The notes: generated by a model not told the origin, from the sequence alone. Positions 9,249-19,030 are shown, counted from the stretch's first letter. The stretch: DNA of 64,000 bases from Zobellella taiwanensis (GCF_003012795.1 NZ_PXYH01000008.1:1-64000); one strand, 5' to 3'. A program made the numbers and translations.

Positions 9249-9483
9249 TGCCAATGAATGCGGCCACGGCGGCAGGCAACGCCTTTCCCGGAGCGAATAT
9301 CCGCCAATAGTGTGCCAGACAGCCCGGGGGGCAGCATGACCCCCATTCAAACAAAACATAAAATTAAACAAAATTTTACAAATTAAAACAATTTAATACA
9401 AAACAGTGACCCCGCTTCATTGACTCCGCTTTCCCGCCCTGACTAAGCTGGTGTACTTTTGTCCACCCCCGAGTCCCGGCTAA

Positions 9484-11442
9484 ATGCGTATTCAACACAA
9501 ACTGGTACTGGCCCTGCTGCTGACGACCCTGATCCCAATAGGCCTGCTGTCTGCGTTCACCCTCCATCAGGCCCGCCAATTGGCAGAGCAGGATTTTCTG
9601 AACCAGGGGCACAGTGAAATCCAGAAACTGGAGCAGGCCTTCAACGCCCATTTTGAACAAATCGGCCAAAACGTCGACTTTCTTGCCTCCTCCCCCCTGC
9701 TGAACCGGGCCGACGACAGCATCAGTGCCTACCAGCAGGGCCCGGCACGGCGCATGACGCCGGATCGCAACGGCGGCATCGAAACCGAGATCTACCGGGA
9801 GTTCGAGCGCTTCGCCGCCAGCCACCCGGGGCTGGCCTACGTCTATATGGGCACCCGGGACGGAGGCTATATACAGTGGCCCCTGGGCGACATTAGCGCC
9901 AACTATGATCCCCGCCTCCGGCCCTGGTTCCAGAAGGCCATGGCCGCTCCGGGCCAGGTCGTCAATATTGGTGCCGATTACTGGGCCACCGTCGACGACA
10001 CCATGGTAGGCATAGTACGCAGCTTTAAAAATCAATCCGGCCAGGAATACGGCGTCATGGCGCTGGACGTCTCCCTCAAGGAACTGACCGGTATGGCCCG
10101 GCGGGCCCGGCTTGGGGAACAGGGTTATCTGATGATCATCAACGATGATGACACCGTACTGGTGGACGCGGCCCGGCCGGAGCACAACGCCCTCCCCCTG
10201 GCCGAACTGAAGGATCAGGCCTATGCCCGCCTGGCCGGCACCGAGCAGGGCGTGCTCCAGTTGACACTCGGCGGCGAAAGCTTCCGCGCCCTGGTCCATC
10301 CCTCTCCCGGGCTCGGCTGGAAATTCATCGCCCTGATGCCGGAACGCGAGATACTGGCACCGGCCCGGCAGATGCTGTGGACCACCCTGGGCAGCACCGC
10401 CCTGGTGCTGGTACTGGTACTGTTGCTGTCCTGGTGGCTGTCCGGGCTGTTGGCCGGCCCCATACTGCAGGTCAGCCGGGGACTCAGGGACATCGCCCAG
10501 GGCGAAGGGGATCTGACCCGGCGCCTGGCCATCGCCAGCCGGGACGAAACCGGCGAGCTGGCCCGTTGGTTCAACCAGTTCCTCGAGTCCATCCAGCAAC
10601 TGGTGGCACGCATCCGGGACACCGCCGGCCAAATGGATGCCGTGTCCGAGCAGGGCCGCCACAGCGCGGCGGCGGTGGATGCCGCCAGCGGCCACCAGTT
10701 GGCGGAAGTGGAGCGCATGGCCACCGCCCTCACCGAGCTGTCGGCCTCCGCCAACGAAGTAGCCCAGAGCTGTACCCGGGCGGCCCGGGCCGCGGCCCAG
10801 GGCCAGCAGGCCGGCGACCGGGGCCAGGCGGTGATGCTGGACACCGAGGCCTGCGTGCGGGGCCTGAGCGAGCAGTTGGGCCAGTCGGCACTGCATATCC
10901 GCCAGCTGGAGGCGGAAACGGGCCGGATCAACTCCATCCTGGAAGTGATCCGCGGCATCGCCGAGCAAACCAACCTGCTGGCACTGAACGCCGCCATCGA
11001 GGCGGCCAGGGCCGGCGAGCAGGGCCGCGGCTTCGCGGTGGTGGCCGACGAGGTGCGCACCCTGGCCCAGCGCACCCAGGTGTCCACCGCCGAGATCGAC
11101 AGCCTGCTGGCCGGGCTGAACCAGCAGACCCGCCTGGCGGTGGACAACATGAAGGCCAGCCAGCAGCAGTCTGAGCAGGCAGTGCAGCGCTCGGGCCAGG
11201 CCCGGGAGACATTCGAGGAGATCAAGGTGGCGGTGGACGAGATCACCGACATGACCACCCAGATCGCCGCCGCCGCCGAGCAGCAACACCTGGTGGCGGA
11301 AAGCATTAACGCCCACATCGGCGCCATCCACGGCGCCGCCGGCGAGGTCAACCAGGTATCGGGCCGGGTGGCTGGCCACGCCGGCCGCCAGGCCGAGCTG
11401 GCCGGTGAACTGGGACAACTGGTCAATCAGTTCCGGATCTGA
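9484..11442 (+). CDS. methyl-accepting chemotaxis protein with periplasmic Cache domain
   Basis: A 652-aa transmembrane chemoreceptor. A first membrane helix (about 7-29) is followed by a periplasmic double-Cache sensor (about 35-285), a second helix (about 298-322), a HAMP linker and a cytoplasmic signalling domain. The hairpin tip [20 protein letters not shown] binds CheA and CheW. There is no C-terminal NWETF-like pentapeptide for CheR tethering. It is a lone gene next to the GntR regulator and the acid-sugar catabolic cluster, so its ligand may be that cluster's substrate; this is inferred from position only. Confidence 0.9.
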   Translation: MRIQHKLVLALLLTTLIPIGLLSAFTLHQARQLAEQDFLNQGHSEIQKLEQAFNAHFEQIGQNVDFLASSPLLNRADDSISAYQQGPARRMTPDRNGGIETEIYREFERFAASHPGLAYVYMGTRDGGYIQWPLGDISANYDPRLRPWFQKAMAAPGQVVNIGADYWATVDDTMVGIVRSFKNQSGQEYGVMALDVSLKELTGMARRARLGEQGYLMIINDDDTVLVDAARPEHNALPLAELKDQAYARLAGTEQGVLQLTLGGESFRALVHPSPGLGWKFIALMPEREILAPARQMLWTTLGSTALVLVLVLLLSWWLSGLLAGPILQVSRGLRDIAQGEGDLTRRLAIASRDETGELARWFNQFLESIQQLVARIRDTAGQMDAVSEQGRHSAAAVDAASGHQLAEVERMATALTELSASANEVAQSCTRAARAAAQGQQAGDRGQAVMLDTEACVRGLSEQLGQSALHIRQLEAETGRINSILEVIRGIAEQTNLLALNAAIEAARAGEQGRGFAVVADEVRTLAQRTQVSTAEIDSLLAGLNQQTRLAVDNMKASQQQSEQAVQRSGQARETFEEIKVAVDEITDMTTQIAAAAEQQHLVAESINAHIGAIHGAAGEVNQVSGRVAGHAGRQAELAGELGQLVNQFRI

Positions 11443-11466
11443 GCCGAAGACTGTTCCCTGGCCTGC

Positions 11467-12204
11467 TCAGCCCGGCATTTTCTCCCGGGTGGTGCTGTAG
11501 ACGCTGGTCAGGTGGCCGAGCATGGCCCGCTCGGCGGCGGCGCCGTCGCCCCGGGCCAGGGCCTCGACGATCTGGCAGTGTTCTGCATAGCTGCGGGCGA
11601 TGGCGCCCGGCTCCAGCATCACGCTGCGGCGGATATTGAGCCCGTACGAATACAACTCCTCCGAATACTTGAGCAGCAGCTCGTTGCCCGCGTACTCGGC
11701 GATCAGCTTGTGGAAATTCTTGTCCGACAGCTGGAAGTGCACCGGGTTGTCGAACATCTCGGCCTGGGCCTCCAGCATCTTGCGCAGCTTGTCGAGCCCC
11801 TCCTGGTCGATGCGCGCCGCCGCCTTGCGGGCGATGGCGGCTTCAATCAGACTGCGGCTCTCGAACACCGTATCGATATCGTACTGGTTGACACCAACCG
11901 GGCTCATATGGGCATAGCTGTCATGAAAGCGTGCTAATTGGGCTTCCCCTGCGGTGATCCGGGTCTTGCTGCCGTGGGACACCGAGATCAGGCCGTAGGC
12001 CGCCACCAGCCGCAGCGCACCGCGCACCGTTTCCCGGCTCACCCCGAACAGCTGGGACAACTCCCGCTCGCTCGGCAGCACGTCGTTGTCGCGCAGCAGG
12101 CCGGTGACGATCATCTCGATGATCTTCTCCGCCAGAATGTCTTTTTTGGTCTTGTTCTCCAGGGTCTGCTCAAAGGCAAACACCGTATCCTGTGCCATCG
12201 TCAT
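11467..12204 (-). CDS. FadR-subfamily GntR transcriptional regulator
   Basis: A 245-aa repressor-type protein. The N-terminal winged helix contains LPSERELSQLFGVSRETVRGAL (about residues 43-64) and the C-terminal all-helical FCD domain carries the metal/ligand His pattern (NFHKLI..., AEHCQIVEAL). Family members usually bind an organic acid or sugar acid. The start at 12204 follows an excellent GGAGG; an upstream in-frame ATG at 12270 lacks one. It is divergent from the catabolic cluster and probably controls it through the dyad at 12363-12393. Confidence 0.88.
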   Translation of the reverse strand: MTMAQDTVFAFEQTLENKTKKDILAEKIIEMIVTGLLRDNDVLPSERELSQLFGVSRETVRGALRLVAAYGLISVSHGSKTRITAGEAQLARFHDSYAHMSPVGVNQYDIDTVFESRSLIEAAIARKAAARIDQEGLDKLRKMLEAQAEMFDNPVHFQLSDKNFHKLIAEYAGNELLLKYSEELYSYGLNIRRSVMLEPGAIARSYAEHCQIVEALARGDGAAAERAMLGHLTSVYSTTREKMPG

Positions 12205-12324
12205 GAGCGCCTCCGCCAGCCAAACTGGACTAAATACTAGACCTCTTGAATCTCCTTGGCAAGCCATCACAGATTTTCACAAACAAAACCAAAACATCAG
12301 GACACAAATAGTTAATAAATCAGC

Positions 12325-12354
12325 TTGACACCCCACCGCGAGGCTGACTAAATT
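12325..12354 (+). promoter_or_regulatory. probable sigma-70 promoter of the acid-sugar cluster
   Basis: A perfect -35 TTGACA (12325-12330), an 18-bp spacer and -10 TAAATT (12349-12354, 4 of 6). It points toward the PdxA-like gene. The predicted start near 12361 falls at the edge of the dyad below. Confidence 0.55.
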
Positions 12355-12362
12355 AAACACCA

Positions 12363-12393
12363 ACTGGTACGGTAAACCAACCAGCATACCAGT
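12363..12393. promoter_or_regulatory. candidate operator for the GntR regulator
   Basis: The arms ACTGGTA (12363-12369) and TACCAGT (12387-12393) are exact inverted repeats with a 17-bp centre. The centre holds further half-sites: TGGT/ACCA at 12365-12368 and 12376-12379, and ACCAG at 12380-12384. FadR-type proteins favour TGGT...ACCA half-sites. The dyad sits right at the predicted transcription start, fitting repression. Confidence 0.5.
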
Positions 12394-12501
12394 CAACATT
12401 AAACGAAACGATTATTCGTCTATCGTTCCGAACATTCGGAGTACAGATGCCTTTTCCTTCATCCCCATGGGCCTGGTCGAATATATGTATGGAGCCTGAA
12501 C

Positions 12502-13527
12502 ATGACTGAACTGAAACCCGTAGTGGCCCTGACCCTGGGCGATGCCGCCGGCATCGGCGCCGAACTGATCGCCAGGCTGCTGGCCGAGCCCGGTGTCGGC
12601 GAGCAGGCCCGCATCGTGCTGGTGGCCGACGACTGGCAGTGGCAGCAGGGCCAGCAGCTGGCCGGCACCGACCACCAACTGCCCATCGTCACCCGTTTTG
12701 CCGAGGCGCATGAGCATCAAGGCCCGGTGCTGCTGAAGGTGGACACTCTGGCGCCAACGCAGGCCCGTTACGCCGAGGTGAGCGGGGCCTGCGGCGCCTC
12801 CACCCTGGAGATACTGCGGCTGTGCCTGGACGCGGCCCAGGCCGGCGAGGTGGACGCCATCTGCTTCGCGCCCCTCAACAAGCACGCCATGAAGCTGGGC
12901 GGACTCCAGCACGAGGACGAGCTGCACTTCTTCGCGGAATACCTGGGAGTGGAGGGCTACTTCTGCGAGTTCAACACCCTGGGACACCTGTGGACCTCGC
13001 GCATCTCCTCCCATGTGCCGCTGAAGGACGCGGCCCAGTATGTGACCCAAGAGCGCATCGTCGCGGCCAGCAAATTGATCCACGAAGCCCTGCTCCTCGC
13101 CGGCTTCGAATCGCCCCGGGTGGCGGTGGCCGCCTTCAACCCCCACGCCGGCGAGGGCGGCACCTGCGGCCGGGAGGAGATCGACGTCATCGCCCCGGCG
13201 GTGGCCCAGTGCCAGGCCGAGGGCTACCCGGTGAGCGGTCCCTACCCGGCGGACACCCTGTTTATCCGCGCCCGGGACGGCGACTTCGACGCCGTGGTCA
13301 CCATGTACCACGACCAGGGCCAGATCGCCATCAAGCTGCTCGGCTTCTCCCAGGGGGTGACGGTGCAGGGCGGCCTGCCCATCCCCATCACCACCCCGGC
13401 CCACGGCACCGCCTTCGACATCGCCGGCCAGGGCAAGGCCCGGGTGGGGCCGACCCGCAACGCCTTTGACATCGCCTGCCGCATGGGGCTGGCCAGGCGG
13501 CGACGGACCCTGGCCGCCACCGGCTAA
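12502..13527 (+). CDS. PdxA-family NAD-dependent dehydrogenase (not biosynthetic PdxA)
   Basis: A 341-aa member of the 4-hydroxythreonate-4-phosphate dehydrogenase family, which oxidises a beta-hydroxy acid with decarboxylation. The metal ligands are kept: H171 (SSHVPLKD), H215 (NPHAGEGG) and H270 (MYHDQG). The phosphate-contacting GHTE motif of E. coli PdxA is absent and the region reads LQHEDELHFF. Catabolic relatives include PdxA2 (phospho-threonate) and TphB (terephthalate dihydrodiol). No DUF1537 kinase, the usual PdxA2 partner, is nearby, so an unphosphorylated substrate is inferred. First gene of the cluster. Confidence 0.8.
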   Translation: MTELKPVVALTLGDAAGIGAELIARLLAEPGVGEQARIVLVADDWQWQQGQQLAGTDHQLPIVTRFAEAHEHQGPVLLKVDTLAPTQARYAEVSGACGASTLEILRLCLDAAQAGEVDAICFAPLNKHAMKLGGLQHEDELHFFAEYLGVEGYFCEFNTLGHLWTSRISSHVPLKDAAQYVTQERIVAASKLIHEALLLAGFESPRVAVAAFNPHAGEGGTCGREEIDVIAPAVAQCQAEGYPVSGPYPADTLFIRARDGDFDAVVTMYHDQGQIAIKLLGFSQGVTVQGGLPIPITTPAHGTAFDIAGQGKARVGPTRNAFDIACRMGLARRRRTLAATG

Positions 13528-13556
13528 GGCACAGCACGGTTAACAAAGAGACGACG

Positions 13557-13595
13557 CGGGCCCGGAAACGGGCCCGTACGGGCAACCCTTGCCCG
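13557..13595 (+). promoter_or_regulatory. tandem hairpins between the first two cluster genes
   Basis: An 8-bp stem CGGGCCCG closed by a GAAA tetraloop (13557-13576) is followed by a 7-bp stem CGGGCAA/TTGCCCG with a CCC loop (13579-13595). An A-rich, not T-rich, stretch follows, so this looks more like an mRNA-processing or stabilising element than a terminator. Confidence 0.5.
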
Positions 13596-13645
13596 AACAA
13601 ATTTAAAAAAACATTCAAGCAATTGTTTTATAAGGAATTAATCAT

Positions 13646-14818
13646 ATGAAGATCACCAATGTACGCGCCCGGGTATTCGAATGGAAAGGCCACACCGTGC
13701 CGCCCCAGCCCCACTTCTGCTCCAACGCCATGGATCTGCTGTGGGACAAGGGCGACTCCATGGGCACCTTCCGCTTCCACGGCTGGACCGTGGTGGAAGT
13801 GGAAACCGACGACGGCCTGGTGGGCATCGGCAACGTGGCCCTGGCGCCGCGCATCGCCAAGGCCATCATCGACCAGTACCTGACCCCCCTGGTGCTGGGC
13901 CACGACCCCTTCGACTACGAATACCTGTGGCAGCGCATGTACCGCTCCACCCACGCCTGGGGCCGCAAGGGCGTGGCCATGGCCGCCATTTCCGCCATCG
14001 ACATCGCGCTCTGGGATCTGATGGGCAAGGCCACCGGCCGGCCGGTGTTCAAGCTGCTGGGCGGCCGCACCAAGGAGAAGATCCCCTGCTACGCCTCCAA
14101 GCTCTACCGCACCGACCTCGGCGAGATGCAGGCCGAGGCCCAGCGCTACCTGGATCAGGGCTTCACGTCCATGAAGATGCGCTTCGGCTACGGTCCCAAG
14201 GACGGCCCCGAAGGCATGCGCAAGAACCTGGACAGCGTGGCGGCGGTGCGCGAGGTGATAGGGCCGGACGTGGATCTGATGCTGGAATGCTACATGGGCT
14301 GGAACCTGGAATACGCCAAGCGCATGCTGCCGAAGCTTGAGAAGTTCGAGCCGCGTTGGCTGGAAGAGCCGGTGCTCGCCGACGACATCGACGGCTACGC
14401 CGAGCTGAACCGGCTGACCTCCATCCCCATCTCCGGCGGCGAGCACGAGTTCACCAGCCATGGCTTTCGCCAGTTGCTCGACAAGCGGGCGGTGTCGGTG
14501 ATCCAGTACGACACCAACCGGGTCGGCGGCATCACGGCGGCGCACAAGATCAACGCCCTGGCGGAAGTGTACGGGGTGCCGGTGATCCCCCACGCCGGCC
14601 AGATGCACAACTACCACCTGACCATGTCCACCCTGGCCTCGCCCATGTCCGAATACTTCCCGGTGCACGAGGTCGAGGTGGGCAACGAACTGTTCTACTA
14701 CATCTTCGAGGGCGACCCCACGCCGGAAAACGGCTTTATCGACCTCGACGAACACAAGCCCGGCCTGGGACTCAGCCTGTCCCAGCGTTACCTCGACCAG
14801 TTCAACATCATTGAATAA
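13646..14818 (+). CDS. enolase-superfamily acid-sugar dehydratase (RhmD-like)
   Basis: A 390-aa mandelate racemase/muconate lactonizing family protein, closest in pattern to L-rhamnonate dehydratase, which dehydrates an aldonate to a 2-keto-3-deoxy acid. Seen: [12 protein letters not shown], the metal-ligand strands [15 protein letters not shown] and GGEHEF, and the catalytic His in [11 protein letters not shown]. The first ligand appears as Glu where E. coli RhmD has Asp. Codon use is host-like and GC-rich. The substrate cannot be assigned; pentonates and 6-deoxyhexonates are both possible. Confidence 0.82.
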   Translation: MKITNVRARVFEWKGHTVPPQPHFCSNAMDLLWDKGDSMGTFRFHGWTVVEVETDDGLVGIGNVALAPRIAKAIIDQYLTPLVLGHDPFDYEYLWQRMYRSTHAWGRKGVAMAAISAIDIALWDLMGKATGRPVFKLLGGRTKEKIPCYASKLYRTDLGEMQAEAQRYLDQGFTSMKMRFGYGPKDGPEGMRKNLDSVAAVREVIGPDVDLMLECYMGWNLEYAKRMLPKLEKFEPRWLEEPVLADDIDGYAELNRLTSIPISGGEHEFTSHGFRQLLDKRAVSVIQYDTNRVGGITAAHKINALAEVYGVPVIPHAGQMHNYHLTMSTLASPMSEYFPVHEVEVGNELFYYIFEGDPTPENGFIDLDEHKPGLGLSLSQRYLDQFNIIE

Positions 14819-14827
14819 GGCGGCATC

Positions 14828-15826
14828 ATGAGAATCGTACAACTGAAACTCAATAGAGGATTGCGGGCGGCGGTGGTGGAAAGCACCAATCAGCTGCGTG
14901 TCATCGAACTGGAAGGCGGCACCTATGGCCTGGTGCAAATTGCACTGACCGAAGGGCTGCCGCTCACCGAGGTGATTTTCCGTTACCTCGGGCATGAGCT
15001 GGTGGACTATAAACAGGCCATCGACAGACTACAGCTGCTTCCCCCCGTCACCCATCCCGATGCGGCACACTGCCTGGTCACTGGCACGGGGCTCACCCAT
15101 TTAGGCAGCGCCGATACGCGTGACACCATGCACGCCAAGCTGACCCAGGGAGGAGACTCCCTTTCCGATTCCATGAAGATGTTCAAACTGGGTCTGGAGG
15201 GAGGAAAACCCGGTGCCGACCAGATAGGCGCACAGCCCGAATGGTTCTACAAGGGGGATGGCGATATTGTCATCGCTCCTGAACAGGCCTTACCCGTCCC
15301 CGGCTTTGCCGAAGATGCGGGAGAAGAGCCGGAGCTGGTGGGGCTCTACGTCAATGATGGCCATGGCGTTCCTCATCGGATCGGCTTTGCCATCGGTAAC
15401 GAGTTCTCAGATCACATTACCGAAAAGGCCAACTATCTCTGGCTGGCTCATTCCAAACTGCGCCCCTGCAGTTTTGGGCCGGAACTGCTAATCGGCGACC
15501 TGCCGCCCCACCTCGAGGGCGAGAGTCGTATCGTGCGAAACGGCGAGGTGATCTGGCGCAAGCCCTTCCTGACCGGAGAGAGCAACATGGCGCACAGCAT
15601 TGCCAACCTGGAACACCATCATTTCAAGTATGAAGGGTTCTGCCGGCCCGGTGATCTGCACGTGCATTTTTTCGGTACCTCCACCCTCAGTTTCGCCGAC
15701 GGCATCAGGACACAACCTGACGATCGATTTGAAATTGAGTTACCGGCCTTTGGTCGCGCCCTGCGTAACCCTTTGGCCTTCGCTCCCGAAAACAGCCCTC
15801 GGCCACTCCAGGTCCGGATGCTGTAA
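14828..15826 (+). CDS. AraD1/GguC-type fumarylacetoacetate-hydrolase-superfamily protein
   Basis: A 332-aa FAH-fold protein resembling AraD1/GguC, encoded in L-arabinose and related aldonate clusters and proposed to dehydrate 2-keto-3-deoxy-pentonate to 2-oxoglutarate semialdehyde. The GADQIGAQPEWFYKGDG and EPELVGLYVND segments carry the acidic metal ligands typical of the fold. It lies 9 bp after the dehydratase and supplies the step between it and the aldehyde dehydrogenase. From here the DNA becomes markedly less GC-rich. Confidence 0.78.
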   Translation: MRIVQLKLNRGLRAAVVESTNQLRVIELEGGTYGLVQIALTEGLPLTEVIFRYLGHELVDYKQAIDRLQLLPPVTHPDAAHCLVTGTGLTHLGSADTRDTMHAKLTQGGDSLSDSMKMFKLGLEGGKPGADQIGAQPEWFYKGDGDIVIAPEQALPVPGFAEDAGEEPELVGLYVNDGHGVPHRIGFAIGNEFSDHITEKANYLWLAHSKLRPCSFGPELLIGDLPPHLEGESRIVRNGEVIWRKPFLTGESNMAHSIANLEHHHFKYEGFCRPGDLHVHFFGTSTLSFADGIRTQPDDRFEIELPAFGRALRNPLAFAPENSPRPLQVRML

Positions 15827-15853
15827 CCAGATAACTCGATCGAGGTAATCATC

Positions 15854-16867
15854 ATGAAGACTTTCCGCTCTTGCCTGAAACAGGTATTGGTCACGACACT
15901 GGGCGCAACCTCATTGCTCGCAAGTACTGACAGCTGGGCAGACTGGACTCTTACTTTTGCCCATGCGCATCCGATAGAAGACTCCCAGCATCTGGCGGCG
16001 GAAGTCTTCTCCAAACGAGTGGCTGAGCGAACCGGCGGTGAGATCAAGATCCGCATATTCCCCAATGGCCAGTTGGGGAATGACCAAGCCATGATTGCCG
16101 GTGTCCGTGGTGGCACCATCGATATCGAATTGTCCGGAAACCCCTATTTCAGCGGCCTGACCGGAGAGTTGAATGTATTGGACCTGCCCTTTCTGTTTGA
16201 CGATAACGAACAGGCTTACCGGGTACTGGATGGCATAGTAGGACAAGAACTACTGGACAAGATGGGCAAACAGAGCATACAGGGCTTGGCTTTTTGGGAG
16301 ATTGGTTTTCGCAACCTGACCAACTCAAGGCGAGCCGTTGAGTCGGCAGCCGACATAGCCGGGTTGAAGCTCAGGACCACACCCAACCCGGCGCACATTG
16401 CCGCCTTCAAGGCAATGGGAGCCAATCCCATACCCATGCCGTTTGCCGAATTGTTTACATCCCTGGAAACCCGAACCGTGGATGGCCAGGAAAATCCGGT
16501 TTCCTTGATCCGCTCGGCCAAGCTCTATGAAGTTCAGAATCACCTTTCCCTGACCGCACATGCCTACACAGCGGCGCCGTTGATTATGAACAAAGCCAAA
16601 TTCGACAGTTTACCGGCCGAGTATCAGCAGGTACTGAAGGAAGAGGCCTTGGCGGCCGCTCATTATCAGCGTCAATTAAATACTGAGCGGCAAACCGCAG
16701 ATCTCGATTATCTCCGACAGCAGGGAGTGAGTATCGTCGAACAACCGGACCGGGACTCCATGCGTCATCAGGTTGAAGCTCCGGTCAGGGCCATGTTTAT
16801 CGAAAACCATGGGCAGGAGTTGCTCGACGCCGTCGAGCAGGCCAAGCAAATGGAAGGAGCACAATGA
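15854..16867 (+). CDS. TRAP transporter substrate-binding protein DctP (first copy)
   Basis: A 337-aa periplasmic receptor with a Sec signal peptide ending near SWADW (about residue 30). It has DctP signatures: a TLTFAHAHP start of the mature domain, GLAFWEIGFRNLTNS, and LKLRTTPNP with the carboxylate-binding Arg. It closely resembles the third copy (20868-21851; shared GTIDIELSGNP / GTIDIEMSGNP). It overlaps the next gene by ATGA. Confidence 0.88.
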   Translation: MKTFRSCLKQVLVTTLGATSLLASTDSWADWTLTFAHAHPIEDSQHLAAEVFSKRVAERTGGEIKIRIFPNGQLGNDQAMIAGVRGGTIDIELSGNPYFSGLTGELNVLDLPFLFDDNEQAYRVLDGIVGQELLDKMGKQSIQGLAFWEIGFRNLTNSRRAVESAADIAGLKLRTTPNPAHIAAFKAMGANPIPMPFAELFTSLETRTVDGQENPVSLIRSAKLYEVQNHLSLTAHAYTAAPLIMNKAKFDSLPAEYQQVLKEEALAAAHYQRQLNTERQTADLDYLRQQGVSIVEQPDRDSMRHQVEAPVRAMFIENHGQELLDAVEQAKQMEGAQ

Positions 16868-17832
16868 TGAACCTTACCCTGCCTCAGCAGCGTGAGCGCT
16901 ATCTGGCCAGTGGTGACGACCGGGAGCTGCCCATTATCGATGCCCACATGCACCTGTGGGATCCACGGCAAAACTATCATCCCTGGCTCTGTGATGAACC
17001 GATGATCCCATTTCGCTATGGTGACTATGCCGCCATCCGTCGCCCGTTTCTCCCGCACCACTATCGAGCGCTGACTGGCGAGCACAAAGTCTACGGCGTG
17101 GTCTATATGGAGGCCGAGTGGGATCCCCGGGATCCGCTGGGAGAAATCGCATGGCTGCATCATCTGGCGGAGGAAACTCGCTGGCCCAACGCCGTGATCG
17201 GCCAGGCCTGGCTGGATCGGGAAGACATCGATCACTTGTTGGCTCAGTTGTCATCATCCCCCCTGGTGCGAGGTGTCCGTCATAAACCCGCGGCCTTGCC
17301 TCGGGCCGACTATTACCCTGGGCACCAACTCAAAGGTTCAATGAATTGTCCGATATGGCAGCAAGGTTACCAGAAACTGGCCCAGCATCACTTGTTGTTT
17401 GAATTACAGACTCCCTGGTGGCATTTGCCCGACGCGGCCAGCTTGCTGACCCGCTTTCCGGACGTAAAGATGGTTATCAATCATGCCGGTCTGCCGGGAG
17501 ACCGGGATCCTCAAACCCTGGCCGGCTGGCACGATGCCTTGCGCCAGTTGGCAGCCATCCCCGATGTCACCATCAAAATATCGGGCCTGGGGCTGCCATC
17601 CCGCTCCTGGTGCATCGAGGACAACCAGCAGCTCATCAGGCAAACCATAGAGCTCTTCGGACCCGAACGTTGCATGTTTGCCAGTAACTTTCCGGTAGAC
17701 AGCCTGGTTACCCGGCTCGACGCCTTGTTCGATGCCCTTAAAGCCATTACTGCCGACTATTCACCCCCGGACCGCCTCAAGATGTTTTGTGATAACGCCG
17801 CCCGTATTTATCGGCTTGATACGAAGTTATAA
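16864..17832 (+). CDS. amidohydrolase family 2 / COG3618 lactonase-like hydrolase (first copy)
   Basis: A 322-aa TIM-barrel hydrolase of the family holding L-fuconolactonase and L-rhamnonolactonase. The metal-site DAHMHLWD lies near residues 26-33, VRHKPAA and INHAGLP follow, and ASNFPVD is at the position where characterised lactonases read GSDWP. Cytoplasmic: no signal peptide. It probably opens a sugar lactone to the aldonate. Start ATG 16864 or 16867, overlapping dctP. Confidence 0.8.
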   Translation: MMNLTLPQQRERYLASGDDRELPIIDAHMHLWDPRQNYHPWLCDEPMIPFRYGDYAAIRRPFLPHHYRALTGEHKVYGVVYMEAEWDPRDPLGEIAWLHHLAEETRWPNAVIGQAWLDREDIDHLLAQLSSSPLVRGVRHKPAALPRADYYPGHQLKGSMNCPIWQQGYQKLAQHHLLFELQTPWWHLPDAASLLTRFPDVKMVINHAGLPGDRDPQTLAGWHDALRQLAAIPDVTIKISGLGLPSRSWCIEDNQQLIRQTIELFGPERCMFASNFPVDSLVTRLDALFDALKAITADYSPPDRLKMFCDNAARIYRLDTKL

Positions 17833-17882
17833 CGCCATAACTGGAAACCCTCTCAACGGAAGTCAGTATAAGGATATAAATT

Positions 17883-18887
17883 ATGAAAGCGTTTAAGACC
17901 ACGGTTACATCAGCCATCGCTCTATGCCTGATGATGAGTTCATCAATGGCCACTGCTGAAATCACTGCCCGTATGGGTACCAGCTTACCCGACTCTCATC
18001 CACAGACCCTGGGCGCCCAATATTTTTCAAAGCTGGTCAATGAGAAGAGTGATGGCGAGATAACCATCCAGGTATTCAGCAATGGCATATTGGGAAATGA
18101 TGTCAACATGACCTCCATGTTGCAATCAGGCACCCTGCAATTCACCGTCCCCTCGACGGCCACGCTGGCAAGCCTAAATTCCGACTTCAGCATCATCAGT
18201 CTTCCTTTCCAATTCTCGAATGAAGCACAGGCCGATGAGGTATTGGATGGTGATGTAGGCAAATCCCTGCTGGACAGTCTAAATAATAAGGGGCTGAGTG
18301 CACTGGCATTCTGGGAGAATGGATTCCGACATATCACCAACTCGAGACGCCCAATCAACAGTTTGGATGATCTAAAGGGCCTTAAAATCCGTACGATGCA
18401 GAATGATCTCTATATCGGCCTGTTCAACGGACTCAATGCCAATGCGGTTCCCATGCCGGTCACAGAGTTGTTCACCGCCCTGGAAACCCACACCGTGGAT
18501 GGCCAGGAGAATCCTTACACCGTGATTAACACCGCTCGTTTCTTTGAAGTTCAGAAGTACCTTTCCCGTACTGCTCATGCCTATGATGCCCTGGTGCTGT
18601 TGGCATCAAAGCCATTTATGGACTCTCTGAATGAAACACAGCGCCAAATCATCCATGAAGCGGCACAAGAAGCCACCACATACCAGAGAGCGGAAAGCCG
18701 CCGGCTAAACAACGAGCTCTTGGCCGAGCTTGAAAAGAAAATGGAGATCAACGAGGTAAGTGAAGATGAGCGGGATCGTATGGGGAGTAGCCTGCAGCCA
18801 CTGATTGAACGTTACCAAAACGAGCTCGATAGTGGATTGGTCGAGGATTTCAAACAAGCCTTGGCCACGGCAAAAAACCGGAACTAA
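17883..18887 (+). CDS. TRAP transporter substrate-binding protein DctP (second copy)
   Basis: A 334-aa periplasmic receptor with a signal peptide (cleavage near ATAEI, about residue 25) and the DctP patterns ALAFWENGFRHITNSRR and LKIRTMQND. It is the most divergent of the three receptors: the ligand-proximal segment reads TVPSTATLASL instead of the SGNP motif of copies one and three, suggesting a different ligand. It stands directly upstream of dctQM and is therefore the likely original partner of that pair. Confidence 0.88.
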   Translation: MKAFKTTVTSAIALCLMMSSSMATAEITARMGTSLPDSHPQTLGAQYFSKLVNEKSDGEITIQVFSNGILGNDVNMTSMLQSGTLQFTVPSTATLASLNSDFSIISLPFQFSNEAQADEVLDGDVGKSLLDSLNNKGLSALAFWENGFRHITNSRRPINSLDDLKGLKIRTMQNDLYIGLFNGLNANAVPMPVTELFTALETHTVDGQENPYTVINTARFFEVQKYLSRTAHAYDALVLLASKPFMDSLNETQRQIIHEAAQEATTYQRAESRRLNNELLAELEKKMEINEVSEDERDRMGSSLQPLIERYQNELDSGLVEDFKQALATAKNRN

Positions 18888-19030
18888 CAACATCACGTGC
18901 ATCAGATCAACTTCCAACCAGGCAGGACCGAATCATGACGTACAAAGCCCTTTCATCCATCCATGACAGACAAGAACCCCTTTTCCCCGGAAGGCAACCG
19001 ACAGGGAAAGAACAGGCCCAGGAGCATATT

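Noticed and set aside
9350-9480. A possible flagellar sigma-28 or sigma-70 promoter before the chemoreceptor
   Set aside because: No TAAA-N15-GCCGATAA pattern is seen, and the only TTGACT (9420-9425) has a poor -10 partner.
9376-11418. A 680-codon minus-strand reading frame opposite the chemoreceptor
   Set aside because: It is antisense to a complete methyl-accepting protein and its composition is a shadow of that gene.
18935-19030. N-terminal extension of DctQ from ATG 18935
   Set aside because: The downstream ATG has a stronger AGGAG site, and the 32 extra residues are polar and unlike DctQ N-termini.
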